From Epilithonimonas zeae (GTDB lineage: Bacteria > Bacteroidota > Bacteroidia > Flavobacteriales > Weeksellaceae), in the NCBI RefSeq assembly GCF_023278365.1, contig NZ_CP075338.1, positions 3,875,634-3,939,633 of the forward strand: a stretch of DNA of 64,000 bases, read 5' to 3'. Position 1 is the first letter of the stretch; every line of letters starts with the position of its first letter. A program made the position numbers and the translations under genes. Of this stretch, positions 25,473 through 34,028 are shown piece after piece. A model generated the notes under the pieces. That model saw only the letters and a list, made by a program, of their open reading frames with translations. It was not told where the DNA came from and searched no databases.

Positions 25473-27062
25473 TTATCTTTTCAAGAGATTGATACTCACG
25501 GTTGCCAACTCAGAATCAGGAAATTTCTTGAAAAGATTCGTGTCCGGTTCCAAGCCAGATTCTTTACAAATCCTGTGGAAAACATCCACTTCCACGATGT
25601 ATTGGTCAGAAAATCCATGTGTTGCGTCATAAGCGGTAGCTGCAGTTAATCCTAAATTTTTGGAAGTAATTTCTGGCGAAATCGTATGTAATTCGATCAA
25701 TAACAATCCGAATTTTTCTACATAAGGCGTCCATTTTTTGAGGTGATTCAGAAGATTTTCTTCCACATCTTTGTTGGATAATCGTTTTCCACGGAACGCA
25801 AAAGCTCCGGTTGATGTGCTGATTCTGTCAGAATTAATATCCAAAACATCTTCCCAAATCCTATTGTGGTCAAGGAAAGTTCGGATGTTGAGCAAATCTC
25901 CTAATTCAATATTGTAATCCGATTGTAAGTCTTCTGCCAGTTGTTTTGGATTTCCAATGTCGCCCCAAATCACTTTGGCCCAGATATCATTTTTAATGAG
26001 ATTCGCTCTCGTAACTTTCAACGCTGCTTGGTTGTAATCTGCGCCAACCAGAAATAACGGATGTTCTTCTAAGTGTTTTCCACGCAGAGTCTGTCTTTCT
26101 ATAATCTCGTAAAGATGTTGTAATAGCGCGCCATTGCCACAACCCATATCCAGAATTCCTTTTGGCTGCTCGTTTAATGGACGATTGAAAATCTCTATGA
26201 TAAACTCATCAATTACTTTAAAATAAGTCAAATGCGCGCCACCACTTCCCCAGACATTCATTTCTCGGTTCACGTGGATTTCGTCTTCGCCATCTTCGAT
26301 TTCTCTGATTTCTGAAGCTTTCCCGAAAATCAATTGATTCAGTTTTGAGAACATTGGAAGATAAGAAACCGTTACGCCATAAGCCGTTGCGCGTCTTGCG
26401 AAAAATAATCCGGTTTCGGTGAACTGGAAGTTTTTCCCTTTCTTGGAAAACCAACCAAGTTCAGAAAGATAATCAAGGATTTTTCCAAAATATTCCGGGT
26501 TCTTATGGAATTCTTCTGCGCTGAAACTGGCCTCCATAAAGTACTTGTGGAACATTCCGCTCATCCCCAGTTTAATGATAATTGGCCCTATTAATGCACC
26601 TTCGATATGTTTTTGAATTTGGTAATTCAGAGAAGATTCGTCAACAATCTCATTCAGAAAAGATTTGTATTTCTCAAAAATCTGAATCCATTTTTTGCAG
26701 AGATTTTCAGTCAGTTCTTTAGAGTTAATGACATCATAATCTGCCAAAAACTCTGCTAAATCAACATAAATATTCTGATGAGAAAAAGCTTCTTCAGTTT
26801 TGTTGTTTTTTGAAATTTTGACAATATTAGATTCGTTATTCAAATCATAATTCAAGAAACCTTGTGAAGCCAAAACCCGCAATGCGACATTCAGATAACC
26901 TTCGTTAGCTTCAAATTTTTCATTGATTTCGGAAAGTTCCAGATCATCATTAGCCAAAATAAAATCCAGTACTTTTTTCTTTGACAAAGCCGAAATTACG
27001 GGCGCTGTAACAATCCCGTCGAGATGTCTGAAAATAGATTCACGAAGTTTTCTCTTATCCAT
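25473..27062 (-). CDS. Class I SAM-dependent methyltransferase
   Basis: A two-part protein of about 529 residues. The N-terminal half resembles a winged-helix dimerisation region as in O-methyltransferases and polyketide-type methyltransferases (TAPVISALSKKKVLDFIL, then EGYLNVALRVLASQGFL). The C-terminal half is a Rossmann methyltransferase with SAM motif ILDMGCGNGALLQ and LVGADYNQAALKVTR. I chose the ATG at 27062 (MDKRKLRESIF); upstream in-frame ATGs at 27104 and 27176 would run into the divergent promoter region. The substrate is unknown. It is divergent from the PEP-mutase-like gene. Confidence 0.75.
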   Translation of the reverse strand: MDKRKLRESIFRHLDGIVTAPVISALSKKKVLDFILANDDLELSEINEKFEANEGYLNVALRVLASQGFLNYDLNNESNIVKISKNNKTEEAFSHQNIYVDLAEFLADYDVINSKELTENLCKKWIQIFEKYKSFLNEIVDESSLNYQIQKHIEGALIGPIIIKLGMSGMFHKYFMEASFSAEEFHKNPEYFGKILDYLSELGWFSKKGKNFQFTETGLFFARRATAYGVTVSYLPMFSKLNQLIFGKASEIREIEDGEDEIHVNREMNVWGSGGAHLTYFKVIDEFIIEIFNRPLNEQPKGILDMGCGNGALLQHLYEIIERQTLRGKHLEEHPLFLVGADYNQAALKVTRANLIKNDIWAKVIWGDIGNPKQLAEDLQSDYNIELGDLLNIRTFLDHNRIWEDVLDINSDRISTSTGAFAFRGKRLSNKDVEENLLNHLKKWTPYVEKFGLLLIELHTISPEITSKNLGLTAATAYDATHGFSDQYIVEVDVFHRICKESGLEPDTNLFKKFPDSELATVSINLLKR

Positions 27063-27140
27063 AAAACTGTTGATTTTGTGTTTTGGAAGATAAAAATTTT
27101 CCATTAATCTTAGACAAAAAAATACTTGTTCAGTTTTCGG

Positions 27141-27172
27141 TTGTTTGTAAAGAAGGTGTGAAACTAACTTTG
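27141..27172 (+). promoter_or_regulatory. Promoter of the PEP-mutase-like/ada unit
   Basis: TTG at 27141-27143 is followed after 21 nt by TAACTTTG (27165-27172), matching TAnnTTTG. The ATG of the first gene is at 27186, so the leader is very short. Confidence 0.65.
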
Positions 27173-27185
27173 TCAAAAAAAGAAG

Positions 27186-27959
27186 ATGACAAAGATTCAG
27201 GATTTTAAAAATTTACATCAAAACGAACAACCATTTTTAATTGGAAATGTCTGGAATGTCCAAAGTGCTAAAGTCTATGAAAGTTTGGATTACAAAACTA
27301 TTGCGACTTCTAGTTCTGCGGTTGCACACAGTCTGGGTTACGAAGATGGAGAACAGATGTCTTTTGAAGAATATTTTTATATTATCAAAAGAATTATTAA
27401 GTCTATTCACCTTCCATTATCTGTTGATTTGGAGTTTGGTTATGGCGAAAATCCTAACGAGATTGTTGATAATATTTCTAGACTTTCAGAGATTGGAGTG
27501 GTTGGAATTAATCTGGAAGATAGTTTTGTGATTAATGAAACTAGAAAGTTATTAGATAAAGAAATTTTCTACGAGAAACTGAAAGCTATTATTGATGGAT
27601 TAAATGGAAAGGGAATAGAAATGTTCATCAATATCAGAACCGATACTTTTTTGTTAGGATTGAAAAACGCTTTAACTGAAACTTTAGAACGAATTAAAAT
27701 CTTTGAAGAACTTAATATTGATGGCGTTTTCGTACCTTGTATTACTTTAGAACAAGATATTGAAACGGTTGCAAAATCTACCAAACTTCCAATTAATGTG
27801 ATGGCTATGAAAGATTTGCCTAATTTTGAAACGCTACAGAAATTGGGTGTTAAAAGGATTTCATCAGGAAATTTTTTAAATGATTATATTTATAAAAATT
27901 TGAAAGAAATCAATCAGGAGATTCTTTTGCAACAAAATTTTTTACCTGTATTTTTATGA
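27186..27959 (+). CDS. Isocitrate lyase/PEP mutase superfamily protein
   Basis: A 257-residue TIM-barrel protein of the PEP mutase/isocitrate lyase superfamily. The metal-binding signature is D81-L-E83 in SVDLEFGYG, and a second acidic pair E111-D112 lies in INLEDS. The cysteine loop of true isocitrate lyases is absent, so a C-C or C-P bond lyase/mutase of unknown substrate is likely. The stop overlaps the ada start by 4 bp (ATGA), so the two are translated together. A strong promoter precedes it. Confidence 0.85.
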   Translation: MTKIQDFKNLHQNEQPFLIGNVWNVQSAKVYESLDYKTIATSSSAVAHSLGYEDGEQMSFEEYFYIIKRIIKSIHLPLSVDLEFGYGENPNEIVDNISRLSEIGVVGINLEDSFVINETRKLLDKEIFYEKLKAIIDGLNGKGIEMFINIRTDTFLLGLKNALTETLERIKIFEELNIDGVFVPCITLEQDIETVAKSTKLPINVMAMKDLPNFETLQKLGVKRISSGNFLNDYIYKNLKEINQEILLQQNFLPVFL

Positions 27960-29005
27960 TTATGGAACTGACGGAAGCAATAATGTATCAAGCCTCTTTT
28001 GATAAAAACTCTGAGTTCGAAGGGGTTTTTTGGATGGGCGTAAAAACGACAGGAATCTTTTGCCGACCAACTTGTACAGCCAGAAAACCAAAGCCTGAAA
28101 ATGTAGAGTTCTTTGATAATACAAAAGATGCAATTTTGAAAGGTTACAGACCTTGCAAAGTTTGTAAACCGCTGGAAAATCCGGATGAAACACCTGAGGA
28201 AATCCAGAAACTGATGGATGAATTATCTATAGATCCAAGTTTAAAATTCAAAGATATCGATTTGGTTGAAAGAGGAATGCAACCAATTGCTGTGAAACGT
28301 TGGTTTCTGAAACATCACGGGATGACTTTTCACGCTTTTCAGAGAATGTTCAAAATTAATTCTGCTTTTAAGAAGCTTCAACAAGGAGAGAATGTTTTGG
28401 ATGTGGCTTTGGATAATGGTTACGAAAGTTTAAGCGGTTTCAATGAGAGTTTCAAATCAATCATCGGAACATCTCCTAAAAATTCGAAAATGGAAAAAAT
28501 TGTTGATCTCAAAAGAATCGAAACACCACTTGGAGCAATGATTGCCTGCGCCAACGAAAACGGAATCTGTATGCTGGAATTCTCCGATAGAAAATCATTA
28601 ACCAAAGAATTGGAAGAAATCTCAAAATATTTTAAAGCTAATGTGGTGCAAGGTGAAAATGCCCATTTCAAAACTTTGGAAAAAGAATTAGAAGAATATT
28701 TCGACGGTAAAAGAAAAGATTTTACAGTTCCTCTTGCGCCTATTGGAACAGATTTTCAGAAGAATGTCTGGGAAATCCTGAGGACGATTCCGTATGGAAC
28801 CACGAGAAGTTACCAGCAACAAGCCGATATTCTGGGTAATCCAAAAGCAGTGAGAGCAGTAGCCAACGCCAACGGACTTAACAAAATCTCCATCATTATT
28901 CCTTGTCATAGAGTGATTGGAACTAATGGAACTTTAACAGGTTATGGAGGTGGAATCTGGCGAAAACAGAAACTACTGGAACTGGAAAAAGCTATACTTT
29001 TTTAA
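27956..29005 (+). CDS. ada: Bifunctional Ada DNA repair protein/regulator
   Basis: A 349-residue protein with the complete Ada layout: a zinc-bound methylphosphotriester domain with C36, C40, C67 and C70 (FCRPTC and CKVC), an AraC-type DNA-binding domain from about residue 90 to 180, and a C-terminal O6-methylguanine methyltransferase domain with nucleophile C317 in IIPCHRVIG. It repairs alkylated DNA and, after methyl transfer, activates the adaptive response. Its 4-bp overlap with the upstream PEP-mutase-like gene is unusual. An AraC regulator follows 22 bp later. Confidence 0.93.
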   Translation: MIMELTEAIMYQASFDKNSEFEGVFWMGVKTTGIFCRPTCTARKPKPENVEFFDNTKDAILKGYRPCKVCKPLENPDETPEEIQKLMDELSIDPSLKFKDIDLVERGMQPIAVKRWFLKHHGMTFHAFQRMFKINSAFKKLQQGENVLDVALDNGYESLSGFNESFKSIIGTSPKNSKMEKIVDLKRIETPLGAMIACANENGICMLEFSDRKSLTKELEEISKYFKANVVQGENAHFKTLEKELEEYFDGKRKDFTVPLAPIGTDFQKNVWEILRTIPYGTTRSYQQQADILGNPKAVRAVANANGLNKISIIIPCHRVIGTNGTLTGYGGGIWRKQKLLELEKAILF

Positions 29006-29027
29006 TTGATTGAAACACAGGTGACTT

Positions 29028-29882
29028 ATGATAATTGACTATCAGAAAATTGATTTGTATGAAAAATCATTCATTCAGAAAATAGTGTTGAAACCGCCTT
29101 TTGAATTTGTGTTTCCTGTTTCTGAACAAGCTTGCTTTTTGTATGTTAAAAATGGTGTAATGCAATACAAAACGGACGAAATTCATTTGGATATTCCTCA
29201 AAATTATTCGTTGTTTTTAAATTGTATCCAGTCCGGAAAAAAGATAGAACAACTAGATGCAGACAAAAACAGCGAGATTGTAATTGTGACTTTTCACGCA
29301 GATATTCTGAAAAAAATCTACGAAAGAGAGTTTCCATCTTTGCTACAATCACCGAAGAATACTATCAGCAATCAATCAGGCGGAAAAATCAACAATGATT
29401 TCCTGATTCAGAAATACATTGAAGGACTTTTGTTTTATTTTGAAATGCCAGCGCTTGTAAATGATGATATCTTGATTCTGAAATTGAAAGAAATTATTAT
29501 TCTCCTATCCCAAACCCAAAATGCAGAAACCGTCAATGTTATCTTATCACAGCTTTTTTCGCCTATAACTTATACTTTCAAACAAGTCATAGAAGCCAAT
29601 TTGTTTTCCCAGGTTACTGTAGAAGATTTGGCACAGAAGACCAATTTGAGCGTTTCTTCTTTCAAAAGAGAATTTGCAAAATTGTATAATAATTCTCCTG
29701 CCAATTATATCAGAAATAAAAGGCTTGAGAGAGCATCGGAGCTACTTTTGACTTCGGATAATCGCATCACAGACATCGCTTTTGAATGTGGTTTTAATGA
29801 TCTTGCGAATTTCACCAAAAGCTTTCACAATAAATATAATACCTCTCCAACTAATTTTCGCCTGAACCAAATGCACAAATAA
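29028..29882 (+). CDS. AraC-family regulator
   Basis: A 284-residue regulator. The last 100 residues form the double helix-turn-helix AraC domain: NLFSQVTVEDLAQKTNLSVSSFKREF, then RLERASELLLTSDNRITDIAFECGFNDLANFTKSF and TSPTNFR. The N-terminal 180 residues include a cupin-like sensing region (FLYVKNGVMQYKT). The inducer is unknown. The gene is 22 bp after ada on the same strand and may be co-transcribed with it. Confidence 0.9.
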   Translation: MIIDYQKIDLYEKSFIQKIVLKPPFEFVFPVSEQACFLYVKNGVMQYKTDEIHLDIPQNYSLFLNCIQSGKKIEQLDADKNSEIVIVTFHADILKKIYEREFPSLLQSPKNTISNQSGGKINNDFLIQKYIEGLLFYFEMPALVNDDILILKLKEIIILLSQTQNAETVNVILSQLFSPITYTFKQVIEANLFSQVTVEDLAQKTNLSVSSFKREFAKLYNNSPANYIRNKRLERASELLLTSDNRITDIAFECGFNDLANFTKSFHNKYNTSPTNFRLNQMHK

Positions 29883-29968
29883 TTGGCCTTTTTTGCAAAA
29901 CGTTTCTTTTTTTCATACCTCAAATTTGCAATGTCAATAGTGACAAACAATTTGAAATTAAAACAAAA

Positions 29969-30460
29969 ATGGGACTATCTGGTTTAGGGATTTTTCATAC
30001 CATCATTGGTATTATAGCGATTGTATCTGCAATCATCGGATTTGTAAAATATGGAAAAATCGATTTGAAAAAGCTTACAGGCAAAATTTATTTTTATAGT
30101 ACACTTGTGACATCGCTCACAGCTTTGGGATTGTTGAAGCACGGTTTCAATCCGGGACATATTTTTTCATTATTTATTGCAGTATTGATTGTTGTTGCTT
30201 TTTATTTGTCAGAAAAAAAATCTACCAGTCACACGGCCCGGTATTTTGAAAATTTTCTACTGTCTTTCAGTTTTTTTCTTTCACTGGTTCCGACGGTCAA
30301 TGAGACTTTTACGAGAGTTCCGATAGGACATCCGTTAGCAAAAGCACCAACTGATCCAATCATTGCCAAGACTTTGCTGTTCTTTTTGATACTTTTTATT
30401 GTAGGGTCAATTTATCAGTTTAGAAAACAGCGTACAACTAATAAGTCAGAAATCAGTTAG
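29969..30460 (+). CDS. Four-TM membrane protein
   Basis: A 163-residue integral membrane protein with about four hydrophobic segments: IFHTIIGIIAIVSAIIGFV (8-26), a second near 42-57, a third near 65-80 and a last one near 135-155, with a loop containing EKKSTSHTARY. The arrangement resembles small DUF2306-like membrane proteins, which I cannot confirm. No enzymatic motif is seen. It may be regulated by the AraC regulator encoded upstream. Confidence 0.65.
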   Translation: MGLSGLGIFHTIIGIIAIVSAIIGFVKYGKIDLKKLTGKIYFYSTLVTSLTALGLLKHGFNPGHIFSLFIAVLIVVAFYLSEKKSTSHTARYFENFLLSFSFFLSLVPTVNETFTRVPIGHPLAKAPTDPIIAKTLLFFLILFIVGSIYQFRKQRTTNKSEIS

Positions 30461-30488
30461 AATAATCTGTGTTTAGAAATTAATAATG

Positions 30489-30517
30489 TTGATGAATAGC
30501 TTTTTGTTTTAAATTTG
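30489..30517 (+). promoter_or_regulatory. Promoter of the NTF2-like gene
   Basis: TTG (30489-30491), an 18-nt spacer and TAAATTTG (30510-30517), matching TAnnTTTG. The start codon follows 17 nt after the -7 element. Confidence 0.6.
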
Positions 30518-30534
30518 GTATCAGTAAACAGAAT

Positions 30535-30897
30535 ATGACACCACAAAACCTGAAAGATATCGCAATGCTTTGGTTTAAAGCTTTCAATGAACATGATTTG
30601 GATAGTTTGCTTGAACTTTATAATGATTCAGCACAACATTATAGTCCGAAACTTAAAATCCGAGAACCAGAAACCAATGGTTTGATAAAAGGTAAGGACG
30701 CTTTGAGAACTTGGTGGAAAGATTGCTTTGAAAGGCTCCCGACTTTGCAATATGAAGTCAATAAGCTGACCGCAGATTCTGAACAGATTTTTATGGAATA
30801 TACCAGAAAAGTTCAAGGAGAAGAAGATATGAAAGTAGGAGAGGTTCTGGAAATCAAAAATGGGAAAATAGTCTTTTCCAGAGTCTATCACGGCTGA
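30535..30897 (+). CDS. NTF2-like (SnoaL-type) protein
   Basis: A 120-residue alpha-beta barrel protein of the NTF2/SnoaL superfamily. The opening helix MLWFKAFNEHDLDSLLELYNDSAQHYSP and the beta-sheet LPTLQYEVNKLTADSEQIFMEYTRKVQGEEDMKVGEVLEI match the fold. It is probably a small enzyme or binding protein in the cytosol; the ligand is unknown. It stands alone behind its own promoter. Confidence 0.82.
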   Translation: MTPQNLKDIAMLWFKAFNEHDLDSLLELYNDSAQHYSPKLKIREPETNGLIKGKDALRTWWKDCFERLPTLQYEVNKLTADSEQIFMEYTRKVQGEEDMKVGEVLEIKNGKIVFSRVYHG

Positions 30898-30907
30898 AAA
30901 TAATTAT

Positions 30908-30933
30908 AAGGTTTCGAGAACTTTAGCCTGGCT
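30908..30933. repeat. AGGYTTCGAGARCYT repeat, copy 1
   Basis: AAGGTTTCGAGAACTTTAGCC resembles the copy at 44967-44992. The inner hairpin AGGTT/AACTT (TCGAG-like loop) keeps its pairing despite base changes. Confidence 0.45.
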
Positions 30934-30969
30934 TAGAATATATCATTTATCAATTATCAAATATTATTT

Positions 30970-31494
30970 ATGAACATCCAACCTACCTTAGAGAACGACT
31001 TTGTAAGATTAGTTCCATTAGAAGAGAATGACTTTGAGCCATTATTCTCAGTGGCTTCTGACCCAAAGATTTGGGAACAACACCCGAATAAAGATCGATA
31101 CAAAAGAGAGGTTTTTCAAAACTTCTTCCAAGGTGCGATGGAAAGTCGAGGTGCTTTCAAGATCATAGAGAAAAATACTGGTGAGATTGCCGGAAGCACA
31201 AGGTTCTATGATTATAACCCGGAAGATCATTCGATATTCATTGGTTATACATTTTATGCAACCAAATTCTGGGGTTCCAAACTGAATCCACAAGTTAAAA
31301 AACTGATGCTGGATTATATTTTTCAGTTTGTAGATAAAGTTAATTTCCACGTTGGAAAAGGTAATATCCGTTCTCAGAAAGCAATGGAAAAATTAGGTGC
31401 AAAGAAAGTAGATGAAGTTAATGTAGCTTACTTTGGCGAACCAGAACGATTGAATGTCGTTTTTGAAATTACAAAAGAAAATTATCTGATATGA
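30970..31494 (+). CDS. GNAT acetyltransferase (RimJ/RimL-like)
   Basis: A 174-residue N-acetyltransferase of the RimJ/RimL branch. Typical pieces are FVRLVPLEENDFEPLFSVASDPKIWEQHP at the N-terminus, GEIAGSTRFYDY, the acetyl-CoA helix region YFQFVDKVNFHVGKGNIRSQKAMEKLGAKK and FEITKENY at the end. Substrate is probably a protein N-terminus or a small amine. The stop overlaps the cupin gene by 4 bp. Confidence 0.88.
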   Translation: MNIQPTLENDFVRLVPLEENDFEPLFSVASDPKIWEQHPNKDRYKREVFQNFFQGAMESRGAFKIIEKNTGEIAGSTRFYDYNPEDHSIFIGYTFYATKFWGSKLNPQVKKLMLDYIFQFVDKVNFHVGKGNIRSQKAMEKLGAKKVDEVNVAYFGEPERLNVVFEITKENYLI

Positions 31495-31847
31495 AAAAGT
31501 ACAGAATCCAGGCAAACCCTTTTGTTGTGCCGACAACAGATGGGAAATTAATTGAAGAACATTGGGGAAATTCGACCAGAAACTCAGAAATCTCCATTGC
31601 GCATATGGTTGCACCGCCCAACTGGAGTGAACCACACCAAACACCCGAGTTTGATGAATTTACATTGATCATCTCAGGCAAAAAGCATTTTGAGATTGAT
31701 GGCGATTCGGTAATTCTGGAAAAAGGACAAAGTATTCTGATAGAAAAAGGAGCCAGAGTCCGTTACTCTAATCCTTTTTATGATCCTTGTGAATATATTG
31801 CGATTTGCCTGCCTGCTTTTTCTATGGATTTGGTAAACAGAGAGTAA
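31491..31847 (+). CDS. Cupin-domain protein
   Basis: A 118-residue single-cupin protein. The two conserved motifs are PHQTPEFDEFTLIISGKKHFEIDG (HxxxxxE-type) and KGQSILIEKGARVRYSNPF. One or more histidines of the metal site are replaced, so metal binding is uncertain. It is translationally coupled to the GNAT gene by a 4-bp overlap and may modify or bind the same substrate. Confidence 0.83.
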   Translation: MKKYRIQANPFVVPTTDGKLIEEHWGNSTRNSEISIAHMVAPPNWSEPHQTPEFDEFTLIISGKKHFEIDGDSVILEKGQSILIEKGARVRYSNPFYDPCEYIAICLPAFSMDLVNRE

Positions 31848-31903
31848 TGATGATGTATGTAAATTCTATTATATTATTTTATGAATTAAATATGCATAAT
31901 TTA

Positions 31904-31935
31904 TTTGATGTTTTTATGAGAATATTGTATTTTTG
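31904..31935 (+). promoter_or_regulatory. Promoter of the TPR-AraC regulator gene
   Basis: TTTG (31904-31907), a 20-nt spacer and TATTTTTG (31928-31935) form a near-ideal Bacteroidota promoter. The ATG is 54 nt downstream. Confidence 0.75.
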
Positions 31936-31989
31936 AAAGGGTTTTGGTTGGGTAAGCAGAGCTCATTTGCAAAATAAAACGATAGTTCT

Positions 31990-33642
31990 ATGAAAAAGTC
32001 GCTCTACTTAATGCTTATTCTTTTTTCTTTTTATACGGTTTCTTATTCTCAAACCAGCAGGGAAACTCAAAGAAACATCATCAATAGTTACAATAGGATT
32101 GAGATTGATGATAAAGAGATTGCCAGTATGGATAAGGTTAAAAAACTGGCTGATCAATCCAAGAAGATAGACTTTCAGCAAGGTGTTTTGAGAGGTTTGA
32201 CGATGCTTCAAAAGATTGCCTTGATGAAAAATGATTACATCCTGTCCGGAAAATACAGTGACGAGGCAGAAGTGTTGGCTGAAAAACTGAAAAATAACTC
32301 TGCTCTTAGTGCAATCTATTTGTACCGAGGAAAAATCAATATCATTTTAGATAAATTACCCGAAGCAGAAGTAATTCTAAACAAATCCCTTGGGTATGCT
32401 GAGAAAATAGAAAATCCTGCAGATAGACATATTCAGCTTTGTCGTATTTATGCAAATTTTGCAGGGATGTACGAGGGGAAAAATGATCCCAAAAATTGGT
32501 ATGTTTCAACTAAAAAGAGTCTTGATGCTATAGAAACTACACCAACCAATAATCTTACGGAATATCAGAAATCAAAATACTATTATCTCTATATTTTTGA
32601 ACTGATGAATATGGGGAATTACTATGGTTATGCTGTGAATCCGCCCAAGCCGGAGCTTGCGGAACCTTATTTTAAAAAGATGATGGCTTTTGAAAAATCG
32701 GCACCAGAATATTTTAAAATACTGGATTTGGAAGCCTATGAATCTATGAGTAGTTTTTATCTTGTAAAAGGGGATTATCAGCAATCGATAGATTATGCTC
32801 AAAAACTTCTGTTAACTGAGAAAACAAAAAGTAATCACCGTGAAAGATTGATGGCATACAGAAATATTAAGGATGCATATCGATTGTTAAAGGATGATGT
32901 TAAAGAGAATCAATATTTAAGATTATATACTGCCCTCAATGATAGCATCATACAATCTGAGAAAAAAGCAATTGTTCATCAGTCCAGAGATGAAATTAAA
33001 AAAGCTAATGTCAAAAATGAGCAATCAAAAAAAACGCTTTTGTTCTATGGCGGGATTGTGATTGTAATTATAGCGTTTGGGTCTTGGGTCTTGGTTCGCA
33101 GAAATAACAGGATACTGCGCAAGAATTATGAGGCGATGATAGATAGGCTTAAGGTTGAATCGGTTCAAACTGAAAATTCAATCAATGTCATTCACGAAAT
33201 TGAAGATAATACTCAAATTGAGCCAGATTTTACTGATGAATTTGAAGCTTCTAACAAAAACTTGATCTCCGCCGAAACAGAAGCCCGAATTCTCAGAAGG
33301 TTATCAGCTTTCGAAAAATCTGACAAGTTTCTTAGAAAAGATTTTACAGTCAGTCACTTGGCGACTCATCTTAATACCAATTCCAAATATCTGGCAGAAA
33401 TTATCAAAAATAACAAGTCCCAGAATTTTAGCAATTATATCAATAATCTAAGAATTAATTATATTGTCCATAAGTTATATAATGATCCTAAATATAGAGA
33501 ATACAAGATCAGTTATCTGGCTGAGGAATGTGGTTACGCTTCGCCTCAGGTGTTTGTATTGGCTTTTAAAAAGATCAATGGTGTTACGCCGTCTTATTTT
33601 ATCCAGAGTCTGAAAGAAGATGAAGTCTTGGTGTACAATTAA
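31990..33642 (+). CDS. Membrane-anchored TPR protein with AraC-type HTH
   Basis: A 550-residue exported regulator. A signal peptide (cleavage after VSYSQ) precedes an all-helical TPR region (about 30-340) ending in a transmembrane helix near 349-368 (LLFYGGIVIVIIAFGSWVLV). The cytosolic part ends in an AraC-type double HTH: DFTVSHLATHLNTNSKYLAEIIKNN and YREYKISYLAEECGYASPQVFVLAFKKINGVTPSYF. Such chimeras sense in the periplasm and act directly on DNA in Bacteroidota. No kinase or receiver domain is visible. It has its own strong promoter. Confidence 0.88.
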   Translation: MKKSLYLMLILFSFYTVSYSQTSRETQRNIINSYNRIEIDDKEIASMDKVKKLADQSKKIDFQQGVLRGLTMLQKIALMKNDYILSGKYSDEAEVLAEKLKNNSALSAIYLYRGKINIILDKLPEAEVILNKSLGYAEKIENPADRHIQLCRIYANFAGMYEGKNDPKNWYVSTKKSLDAIETTPTNNLTEYQKSKYYYLYIFELMNMGNYYGYAVNPPKPELAEPYFKKMMAFEKSAPEYFKILDLEAYESMSSFYLVKGDYQQSIDYAQKLLLTEKTKSNHRERLMAYRNIKDAYRLLKDDVKENQYLRLYTALNDSIIQSEKKAIVHQSRDEIKKANVKNEQSKKTLLFYGGIVIVIIAFGSWVLVRRNNRILRKNYEAMIDRLKVESVQTENSINVIHEIEDNTQIEPDFTDEFEASNKNLISAETEARILRRLSAFEKSDKFLRKDFTVSHLATHLNTNSKYLAEIIKNNKSQNFSNYINNLRINYIVHKLYNDPKYREYKISYLAEECGYASPQVFVLAFKKINGVTPSYFIQSLKEDEVLVYN

Positions 33643-33644
33643 TT

Positions 33645-34028
33645 TTACAAAACCAACTCTTCAAACAATCTTTCAAAAGTTTTTTCCAAATCCTGGCTTG
33701 ATCCGGGATGAGGTCTTGAGGTTTGAATAATAGAACTTTTCACGGCAGTTAACCATCGGAAACGTTCCGGAATATCCAGTTGAGCAATAGAACCTGCGGA
33801 TTTTTCACCTTTGGCAATGCTGACAAAAGATTCCAAATGTTTTTTCACATCATCATAATCTATTTTCGAATGGATGATACGAAATTTCTCCTCACAAAGA
33901 TGAATTTTTACCTGAATGAATTTTTCTCTTTTGGAAAACATGATTAATCCTACGTTGAAGAACTCTTCACGTTCAGGCTTCGGAACCAGGCGTATTACCG
34001 CGTACTCATATAACTTTTGCTCTTGCAT
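33645..34028 (-). CDS. DUF3037 protein
   Basis: About 127 residues with the DUF3037 pattern: YEYAVIRLVPKPEREEFFNVGLIMFS at the N-terminus and KGEKSAGSIAQLDIPERFRWLTAVKSSIIQTSRPHPG near the C-terminus. The function is unknown. It overlaps the HipA-like kinase gene by 23 bp; these two families are usual partners. I use the ATG at 34028; one at 34040 is also possible. Confidence 0.82.
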   Translation of the reverse strand: MQEQKLYEYAVIRLVPKPEREEFFNVGLIMFSKREKFIQVKIHLCEEKFRIIHSKIDYDDVKKHLESFVSIAKGEKSAGSIAQLDIPERFRWLTAVKSSIIQTSRPHPGSSQDLEKTFERLFEELVL

